Source: Conus ventricosus (Eukaryota > Mollusca > Gastropoda > Neogastropoda > Conidae). From it: a DNA stretch of 64,000 nt. How positions within the stretch are numbered: position 1 is the first letter of the stretch; the number at the start of each line of letters is the position of its first letter. The translations under genes were made by a program, and so were the position numbers. This document shows, in pieces, positions 42,986-54,110 of this stretch. The notes below the pieces were generated by a model. It was not told where the DNA came from, did not search any database, and was given only the letters and a program-made list of their open reading frames with translations. The stretch is taken from positions 35,556,812-35,620,811 of the forward strand of contig CM031601.1 of the NCBI GenBank assembly GCA_018398815.1, in the 5' to 3' direction.

Positions 42986-44111
42986 CTGATGTTGCTGACA
43001 TGCACTGTGGGGGGAACGGTCGTCGAGCACTGACTGGAGAAGGATTCCTGGTTATGGCCCCTTCCTTTTCAACGCAAGTCTGTCTTGTACAGCTGGGTAT
43101 TTTAGCTGGGACGGGTTTTGATGTTTTCTCCGCTTGCTGATCGGAAATGGAAGACACTGGTCCAAGGTTTTATTATCATTCCTGTTTTTGTATGTCATGT
43201 ATTAACCTGTGAATTCCTAAGTTTTGTGGAGTGCTCTAGAACTTTTGGGCATTGTAAACGTTTCAGGTATTGTATATATGTTTTAGATAATACAGATATG
43301 TATGCGCCTACCTGCTCTTCACCTTCCTCTTTCTTACCCGCCCATCTCTCCATTCCTCCTCCTACCAAAACTTCTGAACCAATTCTGAACTTTCTTCCTG
43401 CCCTCCCTCCATTTCTCTTTCCCACTTGTCTTGGACTTGAACGTTTTTAACTCTGATTTAAGATAACGAGTTTAATTCTCAGTTTACTCACTAATGACGT
43501 GCAAGTTCCATCTCAGTAGGTATTTCACTGAGGAAGACATTAAATGTCCTGATGTTGCTGACATGCACTGTGGGGGAACGGTCGTCGAGCACTGACTGGA
43601 GAAGGATTCCTGGTTATGGCCCCTTCCTTTTCAACGCACATCTGTCTTGTACAGCTGGGTATTTTAGCTGGGACGGGTTTTGATGTTTTCTCCGCTTGCT
43701 GATCGGAAATGGAAGACACTGGTCCAAGGTTTTATTATCATTCCTGTTTTTGTATGTCATGTATTAACCTGTGAATTCCTACGTTTTGTGGAGTGCTCTA
43801 GAACTTTTGGGCATTGTAAACGTTTCAGGTATTGTATATATGTTTTAGATAATACAGATATGTATGCGCCTACCTGCTCTTCACCTTCCTCTTTCTTACC
43901 CGCCCATCTCTCCATTCCTCCTCCTACCAAAACTTCTGAACCAATTCTGAAACTTTCTTCCTGCCCTCCCTCCATTTCTCTTTCCCACTTGTCTTGGACT
44001 TGAACGTTTTTAACTCTGATTTAAGATAACGAGTTTAATTCTCAGTTTACTCACTAATGACGTGCAAGTTCCATCTCAGTAGGTATTTCACTGAGGAAGA
44101 CATTAAATGTC
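42986..44111. repeat. 563-bp tandem duplication
   Basis: Units 42986-43548 and 43549-44111 are nearly identical, differing by a few substitutions and one-base indels. Each begins CTGATGTTGCTGACATGC and ends GACATTAAATGTC. No coding function recognised. Confidence 0.93.
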
Positions 44112-44168
44112 GAAAATTTCGGGGAAATTTGACATTGTTTGTTGTATTGTTTTCAGACTGGAAGACTG

Positions 44169-44191
44169 CACACACACACACACACACACAC

Positions 44192-44236
<45 letters not shown>

Positions 44237-44243
44237 AGAAGAG

Positions 44244-44302
<59 letters not shown>
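44169..44302. repeat. (CA)n(GA)n compound microsatellite
   Basis: CA run switching to GA at about 44233. Confidence 0.97.
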
Positions 44303-44303
<1 letters not shown>

Positions 44304-44870
44304 CGCACGCATACCTTGGTGGTAAGAATACCACAGAATTATAGATGATGCCATTTGATGCCAAGGGAGTACAGACACAATCATCCGTGCCTCCCTGATG
44401 AGAATGATCCAGTAGACGAAAGACTTCGGAGTAGGCGATAGGAACGGTTCTGTCTTCAGGATGGGTTACAACGGTTCCCATGTGCTGCAGTGACGACCAT
44501 GTCCTTCCCACCTTTTTCGTCAATGTTTGCCAAGTTGTTAATGTAATGACGGATGAATTGTTAGCCTGCACCTGTTTTCGCCCACTTAGTTCAACATGAT
44601 ATTGTTTGGTCAATCAATGGGAGATTGCATCTCTTAAGAGATCCAAGTAAAGCTGTTCTGCACAATTCTTAGCTGCTGACAGCAGCAGAGCTGACCACTC
44701 TCACTGTTGTGACACCTTTTGACCTCCCTTGGATCCTCTTAAATACGCTTTAAAATTCTCCTCTTCATTTTATACTGTGCACATAATGATTTTAGTTTTT
44801 CAGCAAACTATTTCCTTACCACACTTTCTTTTCGTTTTACTATTCGACCCTTCGCTGGCTGCTTTGGGAT
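44303..44870. mobile_element. Dispersed tandem repeat, monomer 1
   Basis: Matches the insertion inside element B's LTR (about 7010-7470) at moderate identity. The match covers ACCACAG-AATTATAG, GTGCCTCCCTGATGAG, GGTTCCCATGTGC-like and TTTGCCAAGT blocks, then the TTTGACCTCCCTTG and TTCGCTGGCTGCTTTGGG blocks. Confidence 0.65.
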
Positions 44871-45740
44871 GTTGTTGGATTCTATTTTTGAACGCTTGGT
44901 GAGAATACTACATAATCATAAAGTGTGGTATATCTCAAGGAATAAAGGTGGCAGAGTGGTTAAGACGTTCGCCTGCCAATCCAACGTGTGAGAAGTGCGT
45001 GGGTTCGAGCCCTGCCTTTTTCGCCCTTCCTTTCCCAGTTTGAATGACAACTGAACGTCAAGTCCATCGGATGGGGACTATAAGCGAGTCGGACCCGTGT
45101 GCCTTCCTGGCTCCCTGCACATGTTAAAGAACCCACGGCAGTCGAAAATCGGAAAGAGCAGAGGGGTTCCCCCGCTGCCCTGGCAATATTACCAAGCCAC
45201 AAAAATGGTCACTTACTGTTATCGTGTACCATCGTGTACCGGTGGAAATGGAGGACACGTATAAACATCGCATGCATCCTATGTGAGAAACTGGAGGAAT
45301 AAATGAGATAAATGAAAATGAGTGACTGATATTTGAATGGTACGGGAAACGACTGAGTGAGCGCCAGTAGGCTGCTCTTCGGCCGGCTCTACCTGGGTAG
45401 GCAGCCTGTTGAGTGAGTGAGGTAAGTGTGTTTATTGTAAAGCGCTTAGAGCTTGGTCTGTGACCGAGGATAGGCGCTATATAAATACCCAATATAATAA
45501 TAATATAATAATTTGATGCCAAAGGATCACCCATAATCAGCCTGATAAGTCCGATCCAATAGATGCAAAGACCTCGGACCTGACGACATGAATGGGTCTC
45601 GTATGCCGCTTATGTACAGTTGCACGTTCCTTTCCTTCACCCTTTTTATTTTAGAATAATACTTGTAAAATCATTAATATAATGATGGAGAAATTGTTAT
45701 CTTGTACTTATTTTCCCCACTTATGAATCATATATTCAAT
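44871..45740. mobile_element. Dispersed tandem repeat, monomer 2, split by a SINE
   Basis: Repeats the start of monomer 1 (GGATTCTATTTTTGAACGC; GAGAATACTACATAATC), is interrupted at 44940-45515 by a SINE, and resumes at TTTGATGCCAAAGGATCACC. Confidence 0.65.
44940..45515 (+). mobile_element. SINE type 2 (different tRNA-like head, type 1 tail)
   Basis: The head GGTGGCAGAGTGGTTAAGAC (A-box-like) and GGGTTCGAGCC (B-box) differ from type 1. The 3' half, from about 45270, shares the ATGAGTGA, GGTAGGCAGCC and TAAAGCGCTTAGAGC...TAGGCGC blocks of type 1. Ends in AATAATATAATAAT. Confidence 0.85.
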
Positions 45741-45796
45741 ATTACACACTCGTTGACTGACAGAAACCAGTTTGTCAGATTAACTCATAGTTTTAC

Positions 45797-45825
45797 ACAC
45801 ACACACACACACACACCACACACAG

Positions 45826-45899
<74 letters not shown>
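45797..45899. repeat. (CA)n-(TG)n inverted microsatellite
   Basis: CA tract, CACAGTAGTGTG centre, TG tract. Self-complementary across the centre. Confidence 0.95.
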
Positions 45900-45900
<1 letters not shown>

Positions 45901-46883
45901 GTTTGTTGTTGTTGTTCTAATCAACGTGTGACATGGAGACCAACAGATCTAGAGGGAAAAGAATACCAGTTTAAGCAACATCTGAAATTCACATCTAATG
46001 GGTATTGTGTCTTCATAATATAGTAACACTTTCAACACAGATTCACACAATCAAACAATGCAAGAAAAGCTGACTCTACCAGTACACCAGCTTTGTACCA
46101 GGCTCACATCACCGTTGCCACGTTACCGAACTAAGTGGAGGATAAAAAAAAAGCAAATGGTTGGGTGGAATCATTGAGAATGCACTTTAAAAAATGCCTA
46201 GGTCAAAAGATATCCCAATCATGGGTAAATGTCCTGCATCTAAAACTGGGCCTAATGATTCTGTTCACAGAGCTTACACCAGTGCCTTGTTCATTGCTCG
46301 CTGCAGCCAAAAAGAAAAAAAGAAAAAAAAGAAAGAAACAGGAGGTGGTGGTAGATGCTGGGTCAGCAAGCTGTAATTGTATGAAGGACGACAGCAGTCA
46401 TAGTGCATATGACTTAATGTTAAGTAAGCAAGCAGTGATTGTGTGAATAACAACAGCAACCAATAAAAAATAAAATAAAATAAAAAAATATATAAAAAAC
46501 ATCAACCATAGTGCCTTCAACTTCAATGTATGTAGAAAATATCCCCATTAATGCAGATAACTTAATACAAGGAGCAGTCTAGACTGGAACAAGGTATGGA
46601 AACCGCTAGTCATAACCGTTACAGATGTAACACGCCAATATCTTCTTAACATCATGATGTGGTCAGATTTGTTCAACGCCTGTGTATAAAGGACCCCCCC
46701 CCCCCCTCCTCTCCCCCAGCTGTTTCAGTTTGTTTGTGTTGAAGATAACTGTTTAGAAAAATCATTACACAGATCTGTTTCCATACCGTGAGCGTCTTCA
46801 TGTCACGAATCCATCATGTTTTTGGCCTGTTATTTTTCTATTAACGCTCAATTTACCGCAACAACAGCATCAACAAACATCAA
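45900..46883. other. No recognised gene
   Basis: An open frame at 46135-46446 (103 codons) has a Lys-rich run over an A-tract and two or three Cys. No homology recognised and no splice evidence. A poly-C run lies near 46687. Confidence 0.45.
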
Positions 46884-47060
46884 TTAAATTCTGTGAATTA
46901 ATTAATATAATACAACAACTTAAATTTACATGACTACTTTACGCTTATTTTTTAAAATGAAAGCTTTCACTTAATTAAATTCCTCGAATTAATTAATTTA
47001 ATACAACAACTTAAATTTACATGACTACTTTACGCTTATTTTTTAAATGCAAGCTTTTAA
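46884..47060. repeat. ~95-bp tandem duplication, AT-rich
   Basis: The block from AATTAATTAAT through ACATGACTACTTTACGC to AAGCTTT occurs twice in a row. Confidence 0.8.
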
Positions 47061-47370
47061 GTGAGAGACCTTCACACCACACATGCTTATGAGAACAAGC
47101 GATGTATTCTATCTGTCTCTGTGCAGTGTGCCCGTCTGTTACTTGATGTACATCACACTTTCCAGCTGACTTTCTCCAACACTGTCATGGTGACTGATTA
47201 GCATACGGGGCAGACCAAGAGGATATCAATTTTGTGCCAGAAAGTCGCATCGGTCGCATTTTAATGCGAACATAGGGCGAACCGAAGCGATGTCGGATTT
47301 CAAGACAGTCAAACACGCCTCGCTATTGGAATTCATATGCCCCAAAGACACCATACTTTCTGTCAGCCGG

Positions 47371-47441
47371 AATATCTCAGCAGGGGAGCGTTGGTCTGTA
47401 AATCTGAAGGTCCCTGGTTCGATCCAGCGTTTACAAATCCC
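47371..47441 (+). tRNA. tRNA-Tyr-like sequence, probably SINE head or pseudogene
   Basis: GGAATATCTCAGCAGGGGAG (A-box-like), CTGTAAATC anticodon-loop-like (GTA) and CTGGTTCGATCC (B-box) are in tRNA order. The acceptor ends do not pair convincingly and a poly-C run follows at once, so I do not think it is a working tRNA gene. Confidence 0.35.
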
Positions 47442-47800
47442 CCCCCCCCCCCCCCCATTGTTTTCTTCAAGGATTTGGAAGTGGGTCCAAAAGCAAATAG
47501 TGAAGGGGTCAGGAGTGGGAAAGGGAGGGCCAGGGAAAGGGTAACAAGGGGGGGGGGGGGGGAGGGAGAAGGAGAACATTGGGGGAAGGAGGAGAAGAAG
47601 GGGAATAGAGATGGCGAAAGTGGATGAAGGGATGGAGGAAGGAGAAGGGAAAGGTACAAACAGGAAAAGGAGAAAGGGAGGGGGGGGGGCGGGGGGGGGG
47701 GGCAGAGGAATGGGAGGATGAGGAAACGGAGTGGGCGGGGGAGGAAAGGTGAGACAGGACGGATGGATGGACGCAGAGGGCAGCGGATGGGTGGGGAGGG
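47427..47800. repeat. Poly-C run and purine-rich (GGGA/GAAGG) tract
   Basis: C-run at about 47440-47456, then G/A-rich sequence with G-runs near 47550 and 47690. Long open frames on both strands are simple sequence. Confidence 0.9.
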
Positions 47801-47808
47801 GAGGCAGC

Positions 47809-47811
<3 letters not shown>

Positions 47812-47882
<71 letters not shown>

Positions 47883-47912
47883 CGTGCGTGCGTAAGTGCG
47901 TAAGTGCGTAAG

Positions 47913-47994
<82 letters not shown>
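47812..47994. repeat. (TG)n microsatellite
   Basis: Two long TG runs separated by (GCGT)n and (AAGTGCGT)n. Confidence 0.97.
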
Positions 47995-47995
<1 letters not shown>

Positions 47996-48084
47996 CAACA
48001 TCCACGCTATCCGCAAATCCAATAAGCAATGTACAGATTTTTGTTGATTGTTTGTTTATTACCAACGTGTTGTACGGTCCTCAG

Positions 48085-48171
48085 GTGCCCAGGATCATAC
48101 AGTGTGAGATGACGTGCTGCAGAATGAATCATGACGTCATACACTGTCCACCCATCCACTGTAAGCTGTAG
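48085..48171 (+). CDS. Candidate host exon, cysteine-rich
   Basis: Begins after a CCTCAG|GTG acceptor preceded by T-rich sequence. Open in phase 0 for 28 codons. Residues QCEMTCCRMN and HCPPIHCKL give C-x3-CC-x8-C-x4-C. Either a stop at 48169-48171 ends it or the donor-like ACT|GTAAGC just before does. It lies 65 bp before the 16-bp minisatellite. Not recognised. Confidence 0.3.
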   Translation: MPRIIQCEMTCCRMNHDVIHCPPIHCKL

Positions 48172-48236
48172 CCGTACATTTCCTACTTCTACAACTGGAG
48201 GATGCTAGGACCCGCTGACCCTCCAGCGGAATGGCC

Positions 48237-49790
48237 CATCAGAGGACTGGTGCATCAGAGGACTGGTCTATCAGAGGACTGGTCTATCAGAGGACTGGTG
48301 CATCAGAGGACTGGTGCATCAGAGGACTGGTGCATCAGAGGACTGGTCTATCAGAGGACTGGTGCATCAGAGGACTGGTGCATCAGAGGACTGGTGCATC
48401 AGAGGACTGGTCTATCAGAGGACTGGTCTATCAGAGGACTGGTCTATCAGAGGACTGGTGCATCAGAGGACTGGTCTATCAGAGGACTAGTCTATCAGAT
48501 GACTGGTCTATCAGAGGACTGGTGCATCAGAGGACTGGTCTATCAGAGGACTGGTGCATCAGAGGACTGGTCTATCAGAGGACTGGTGCATCAGAGGAAG
48601 GACTGGTCTATAAGAGGACTGGTCTATCAGAGGACTGGTCTATCAGAGGACTGGTGCATCTGTCTATCAGAGGACTGGTGCATCAGAGGACTGGTGCATC
48701 AGAGGACTGGTCTATCAGAGGACTGGTCTATCAGAGGACTGGTGCATCAGAGGACTGGTCTATCAGAGGACTGGTGCATCAGAGGACTGGTCTATCAGAG
48801 GACTGGTGCATCAGAGGACTGGTGCATCAGAGGACTGGTCTATCAGAGGACTGGTGCATCAGAGGACTGGTCTATAAGAGGACTGGTCTATCAGAGGACT
48901 GGTGCATCAGGGGACTGGTGCATCAGAGGACTGGTCTATCAGAGGACTGGTCTATCAGAGGACTGGTGCATCAGAGGACTGGTGCATAAGAGGACTGGTC
49001 TATCAGAGGAATGGTGCATCAGAGGAATGGTGCATCAGAGGACTGGTCTATCAGAGGACTGGTGCATCAGAGGACTGATCTATCAGAGGACTGGTCTATA
49101 GGAGGACTGGTGCATCAGAGGACTGGTCTATAAGAGGACTGGTGCATCAGAGGACTGGTGCATCAGAGGACTGGTGCATCAGAGGACTGGTCTATCAGAG
49201 GACTGGTGCGTCAGAGGACTGGCCCATCAGAGGACTGGTGCATCAGAGGACTGGTGCATCAGAGGACTGGTGCATCAGAGGACTGGTGCATCAGAGGACT
49301 GGTCTATCAGAGGACTGGTGCATCAGAGGACTGGTCTATCAGAGGACTGGTCTATAAGAGGACTGGTGCATCAGAGGACTAGTCTATCAGAGGACTGGTG
49401 CATCAGAGGACTGGTCTATCAGAGGACTGGTCTATCAGAGGACTGGTGCATCAGAGGACTGGTCTATCAGAGGACTGGTCTATCAGAGGACTGGTGCATC
49501 AGAGGACTGGTCTATCAGAGGACTGGTGCATCAGAGGACTGGTGAATCAGAGGACTGGTGCATTAGAGGACTGGTCTATCAGAGGACTGGTCTATCAGAG
49601 GACTGGTCTATCAGAGGACTGGTGCATCAGAGGACTGGTCTATCAGAGGACTGGTGCATCAGAGGACTAGTCTATCAGAGGACTGGTGCATCAGAGGACT
49701 AGTCTATCAGAGGACTGGTCTATCAGAGGACTGGTGCATCAGAGGACTGGTCTATCAGAGGACTGGTCTATCAGAGGACTGGTGCATCAG
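48237..49790 (+). repeat. 16-bp minisatellite, about 97 units
   Basis: Units read ATCAGAGGACTGGTGC or ATCAGAGGACTGGTCT, two main variants mixed irregularly, with rare others (AAG, GTC, GAAT). As 16 is not divisible by three and the unit has no stop in any plus frame, all three frames encode the same 16-residue repeat (SEDWSIRGLVYQRTGL type). I regard these as non-genic. Confidence 0.97.
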
Positions 49791-49864
49791 TGTGAAGATC
49801 AACTGAAGACATACTCTGTCACTGAAATTACTATCTCCATAACGCCCAGAAGCGCGCGCCTGTA

Positions 49865-49878
49865 CACACACGCACGAA

Positions 49879-49943
<65 letters not shown>

Positions 49944-50011
49944 TCACTCACTCACTGGCACGCACGCACGTACGCATGCACGCATACGCGCACGCACGCA
50001 CGCATGCACAC

Positions 50012-50056
<45 letters not shown>

Positions 50057-50111
50057 CACACACACACACACACTTACTCATTCATACAGGCATACACCAC
50101 ACACACGCACA

Positions 50112-50142
<31 letters not shown>

Positions 50143-50178
50143 ACCACACACACACAACACACAACAAAACCATACCCT

Positions 50179-50224
<46 letters not shown>

Positions 50225-50252
50225 CACCACCACGCACGCACGCACATACTCA

Positions 50253-50321
<69 letters not shown>

Positions 50322-50357
50322 ACACACACACACTCAAGCGCGCGCGGTGCGGGCGCA

Positions 50358-50399
<42 letters not shown>

Positions 50400-50510
50400 A
50401 CACACACACAACACACACACATAACACACACACACATCCACTCGCGCGCGCAGCACACACACACACATACACACCGCGCGCGCGTGCGCGCGCGTACGTG
50501 CGTACACCCA
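49865..50510. repeat. Compound (CA)n/(CACG)n/GC tract
   Basis: About 650 bp of CA with CACT, CGCA and GCGC interruptions. Open frames here are artefacts. Confidence 0.97.
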
Positions 50511-50849
50511 CGTATAATCACACTATATCACAGAGAAAGAACAGACAGACAGGCAGACGAGACACAGACAGAATACAGAGACAGAAAGACAAGACAGACA
50601 AAGACAGAGACCGAGAGGGAGGGGCAGTTCAACAAAGCCGAAGAAGTCATTCAAAGCAAACAAACTAAATAGTTTTCATCATATAATTGACGTCCCTTTT
50701 TGTTCTTGTTATTAATAGATCTGAAACCAATTAACAATTACCCAAACCCAGTTACAAACATTGAGCAGACAGACCTCAATGGTTGCACAACACCAAACGA
50801 CCCACCGCTTTACAAGATGGGGTTCAGCTGCATGTGCCAAAAGCGTGTT
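50511..50849. other. No gene seen
   Basis: (AGAC)-rich stretch to about 50610, then AT-rich sequence leading into LINE coding sequence. Confidence 0.5.
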
Positions 50850-52735
50850 CCGACCCTGTGGCCACCAACACTGGCGCCCCCAAGGCTGCATGCTGTCTCC
50901 TGCTCTCTTCACCCTGTACACTGCCGATTGTCGCAGCAAGGAGGATTCTACTCTGCTGATCAAGTCTGCAGACGACACCTCGCTGACTGGCCTCATCCTC
51001 AAGAACGACGAAACAGTGACAGGCAAGTCGTGGATGAACTGGCTGGTGCAGCACGAATCATCTGGAGCTGATTAGGAGATTGTCGTGGACTTCAGGAAGA
51101 GCAAGCCCAGCACCGAGCCCCTCGTCATCAATGGTGAGCCAGTCGAGATCGTCGAGTACTACAAGTACTTAGGTACTATCATCGACAACCAGCTAGACTG
51201 GTCTCCCAATGTAGATGCTGTGTCTAAGAAGGCAAACCAGAGACTTTTCTTCCTGAGAAAGCTGCGACAATTCCGTGTCAGCCCACAGATCCTCTGTTTT
51301 TACTATCAGTCGACCATTCAGAGTGTACTGGCCTTCAACTTTACAAGAGTGGGAAAGGACTTGGAAAATGGAATTTCATCCCCAGAAGTGCCAAGTGTTG
51401 CGTATATGTAATAAACGCTCACCAACTAGATCAGAATATTCTATTCATAATACTATTCTTAAAGAAACCAATGCTGCAAAATATTTAGGCGTGATTATAG
51501 ATAGTCGTCTCAAATGGAAAGAACATTACAATTTAGTATGTAAGAAAGCAAATAACATCTTAGCTTTCTTATACAGGAATATCAACGACTGCCCCAAAAA
51601 GGTTAAAGACGACTGCTACAAAACACTGGTTAGACCAGTACTGGAATATGGTTGCTCAGTTTGGGATCCTTACCATCTAAAGGACATTGATAACCTCGAA
51701 AAGATTCAGAAGAGAGCAGCACGGTTCGTAACAGGCAACCACTTCAGAGAAAAGGGGAATACTAGGAAGAACATGAGGAAATTAGAATGGAAACCCTTAG
51801 AAGAGAGAAGAGCTTTTATCAAACTTAATATCTTCTTCAAATGCAGAGCTAAACTAATTGACATCCAAATGGAACAACTACTATTGAATAAAAGTAGCAC
51901 CAGGAGTGGCGGTCAATGTTATACCATACCTGCATCAAATACTGACAGCCACTTACATTCATTTTATCCTAGTTCTGTACGGCTGTGGAACTCACTGCCG
52001 GGACCCATCGAGATTGCCACAAGTGCAGTCTCATTTAAAAAGCAAATTGATACGACAGTTTTGAGATCTGCATATTGACGATTTTCTATTTTAACTTCCC
52101 CAGATATTTTATGGTTACCTGGGCCTGAATCTGGCCATTGCTTTTAACTTTTTGAATATCGAGTGCGACCCCTTGTTGCCAAATTTTGCTCCAGGGGCCA
52201 ACAGACTGACTAGCACTATTTTATGTTATTTTATTTTACTTTTTAACATGCGCGCTGGTGACCTACTCGTTTTTGAGTGAACCAGTATTTTAGAAAGAAA
52301 AAAAAACAGCTTTATTACCACAGTAGTGCCAAGACGACAGACATGGACCGGCTGGAGAAGGTAGTCAGCAAGGCAGCCTCCATCATGGGGAAGATCTTGT
52401 GCCCCTGAGCGCATGGTTCCCAGGTGTGGTGTGTGTGTGTGTGTGTGTGAGATTCTGTTTTGGCGGTGTGTGTGCGTGTGATTCCGTATTGGTGCGGTGG
52501 GTGGTGGGGTGTGGGGAAGGGGTTCTAGGATGCGTGCGTGCATGTGTTAATATTTATATATATGTACAGACTGACACAAGATGGATAAATGAATTGACAA
52601 GGAATGACCGAGCACAGTAGAAAGAGTGGAATATTTTTAATGATATACATGTTTATGATTTGTGAACTGTGCTGATGGCTCCACAAACAAATTTTCCTTG
52701 TATTCTATGAGGATGAATAAAATATCGTGTATCGT
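50850..52735 (+). pseudogene. LINE (Rex1/CR1-type) 3' half, interrupted by another LINE
   Basis: RT pieces: GAPQGCMLSPALFTLYTADC (about 50870), the SADDTSLTGLI catalytic region (about 50970), a stop, then EIVVDFRKSKPS, YYKYLGTIIDNQLDW and KKANQRLFFLRKLRQFRVSP to about 51338. After the nested LINE it resumes at about 52325 with AKTTDMDRLEKVVSKAAS and ends with a 3' untranslated tail (ACAAATTTTCCTTG, GATGAATAAA) near 52735. A (TG)n tract has expanded in it near 52430. Confidence 0.8.
51339..52309 (+). mobile_element. Second LINE fragment nested in the first
   Basis: Open frame 51275-52078 contains the C-terminal part of a jockey-like RT: WKMEFHPQKCQVLRI, AAKYLGVIIDSRLKW, KKANNILAFLYRN, VRPVLEYGCSVWDP, IQKRAARFVTG, SSVRLWNSLPG. 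It is uninterrupted for about 250 codons, thus younger than its host LINE. CTTTA at 51339-51343 and at 52310-52314 may be the target duplication. An A-rich run precedes the right boundary. Confidence 0.75.
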
Positions 52736-53037
52736 GTGTATCGTGGGACTTGCATGATGTGAGACACAAACATTTTACAGCAGATTCCATGAAAACCTTG
52801 TTCAGAGATGTTCCACCTGATGCGATCTTTGATTTTTTTCATCGGATCTGAGATTTTACAGTGGAAAGATTTTTAACAAAATTTCGGATGGGTTTTTAGA
52901 AGATGTATTTTAAAGAGTTGTGTGAATTAATAATTTGTGAGTTGACTTAAACACGGTGATAGCCCTGATATGGCCCTTTGCGATCGGCTGGGCTATAAGC
53001 AACATTACCTTACCTTACCTTTTAAACGATTCGGAAT
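52736..53037. other. LINE-like 3' tail, no gene
   Basis: ATAGCCCTGATATGGCCC followed by GGGCTATAAGCAACATT and (ACCTT)n at 52960-53020 resembles a LINE 3' end. The rest is unassigned. Confidence 0.5.
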
Positions 53038-54109
53038 TTAAGCAGATGCGATTTTGTACGCAACATTAGTGAGGATTACATGGCGCCAGTTTTTAATAAA
53101 TCTATTCGGTTTTCCTTCTTTAGGAATGCATATAATAGTTCCTTGCCTCAGTGATACTGACAGCAGTCCCCTTTGAAACCCCTCATTCGCAGAACGCACA
53201 AGAAAATGACAAATGTCTTTTACCAAAACTTATAAAAAATCCACAGAAAACCCACTAGGACTAAGTTCTTCATTTGTTTTAAAGCGGCTGCTGCTTCTTC
53301 ACACGTGATTAGCCCTTCAGTTTAAAGTGAGTGCGTCGGGTAATTCACTTGAAAGGTTTATATCAAACTCATCTCTATAACTGTAGAACTGTTTGTAATG
53401 TGATGTAGCCACATCAAAAATGCCCCTCTGATCTGAGAAAACAGTGCCATCATTCTTTTCTAAAACTGGTATTGATTTGTCATCAAAATTTCTATTTTCT
53501 AAGTAGCAAAAGCAGTTGTTTTTTCCCCTTGATTGATCCGTCGAACTTTTGATCGAACTGCAATGCCTTGCACTTTAGACTGTCTTAATTCTTGTAACTG
53601 CATTTTCAATTCCTCTAAAACAGATAAGTCATCTGTTTTAAATCTAGTTCAATATCTTTTATTCTTTTTTCTGATTCTTTTTCTTGTTTGCCATTCTGTC
53701 TTTTCTTAGATGTTGCATATGAAATTGTTCTCCCTCATCTTTCCGTCATTGAGGTTTCAAAACGGAGCTGGTCACTCACCTGGAAAGTCAGGTTATCATT
53801 TGGAATGATATCAACGTTGTCAAAGTTGTAAACTGGTATCATGTACTGTTTTTAACTTCTTTCATGGTGTATTTTATTTGCTTAATGTAATTTTTATCTT
53901 TTGATATGCTGTTCTTGAATTTCCAGAAAGGCCGATCAAGTTTGAACTGTTCTTTTCTTAATTTCAATATAACAAACAAATGATCTGATCGATATCCTGG
54001 TTGAATAAGCACATCAGTCATCAAGTCATTGTCAATTAAAAAGTAGTAAAGTCTTGCTCGTTTATTAGGATACAGTTCTCTATAAACATCAACTAAATTA
54101 TGTTTTGCA
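53038..54109 (-). pseudogene. Decayed LINE on the minus strand
   Basis: Reading right to left. The endonuclease end comes first: RARLYYFLIDNDLM and IQPGYRSDHLFVILKL near 54070-53960. Then FWKFKNS and NYIKQIKYTMKEVK (about 53930-53850), a broken linker, and RT motifs RQGTIICIPKEGKPNRFIKN and WRHVILTNVAYKIAS at about 53150-53040. L1/Tx1-like in style. The 5' side is cut by the SINE at 54111. Confidence 0.8.
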
Positions 54110-54110
54110 C

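Noticed and set aside
46135..46446. 103-codon Lys-rich gene
   Set aside because: The frame depends on an A-rich run and has no recognisable domain, start context or splice signals.
48202..49101. 299- and 252-codon open frames over the 16-bp array
   Set aside because: A stop-free unit whose length is not a multiple of three yields open frames automatically in all three frames with the same repeating peptide. No start context, splice site or domain supports a gene.
48237..49790. CRISPR array
   Set aside because: Units are contiguous 16-mers with no unique spacers, and the window is eukaryotic.
49686..50672. His/Thr-rich open frames over CA tracts
   Set aside because: Microsatellite translation in several frames. 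The same applies near 2864, 15931, 47226, 61858 and 63081.
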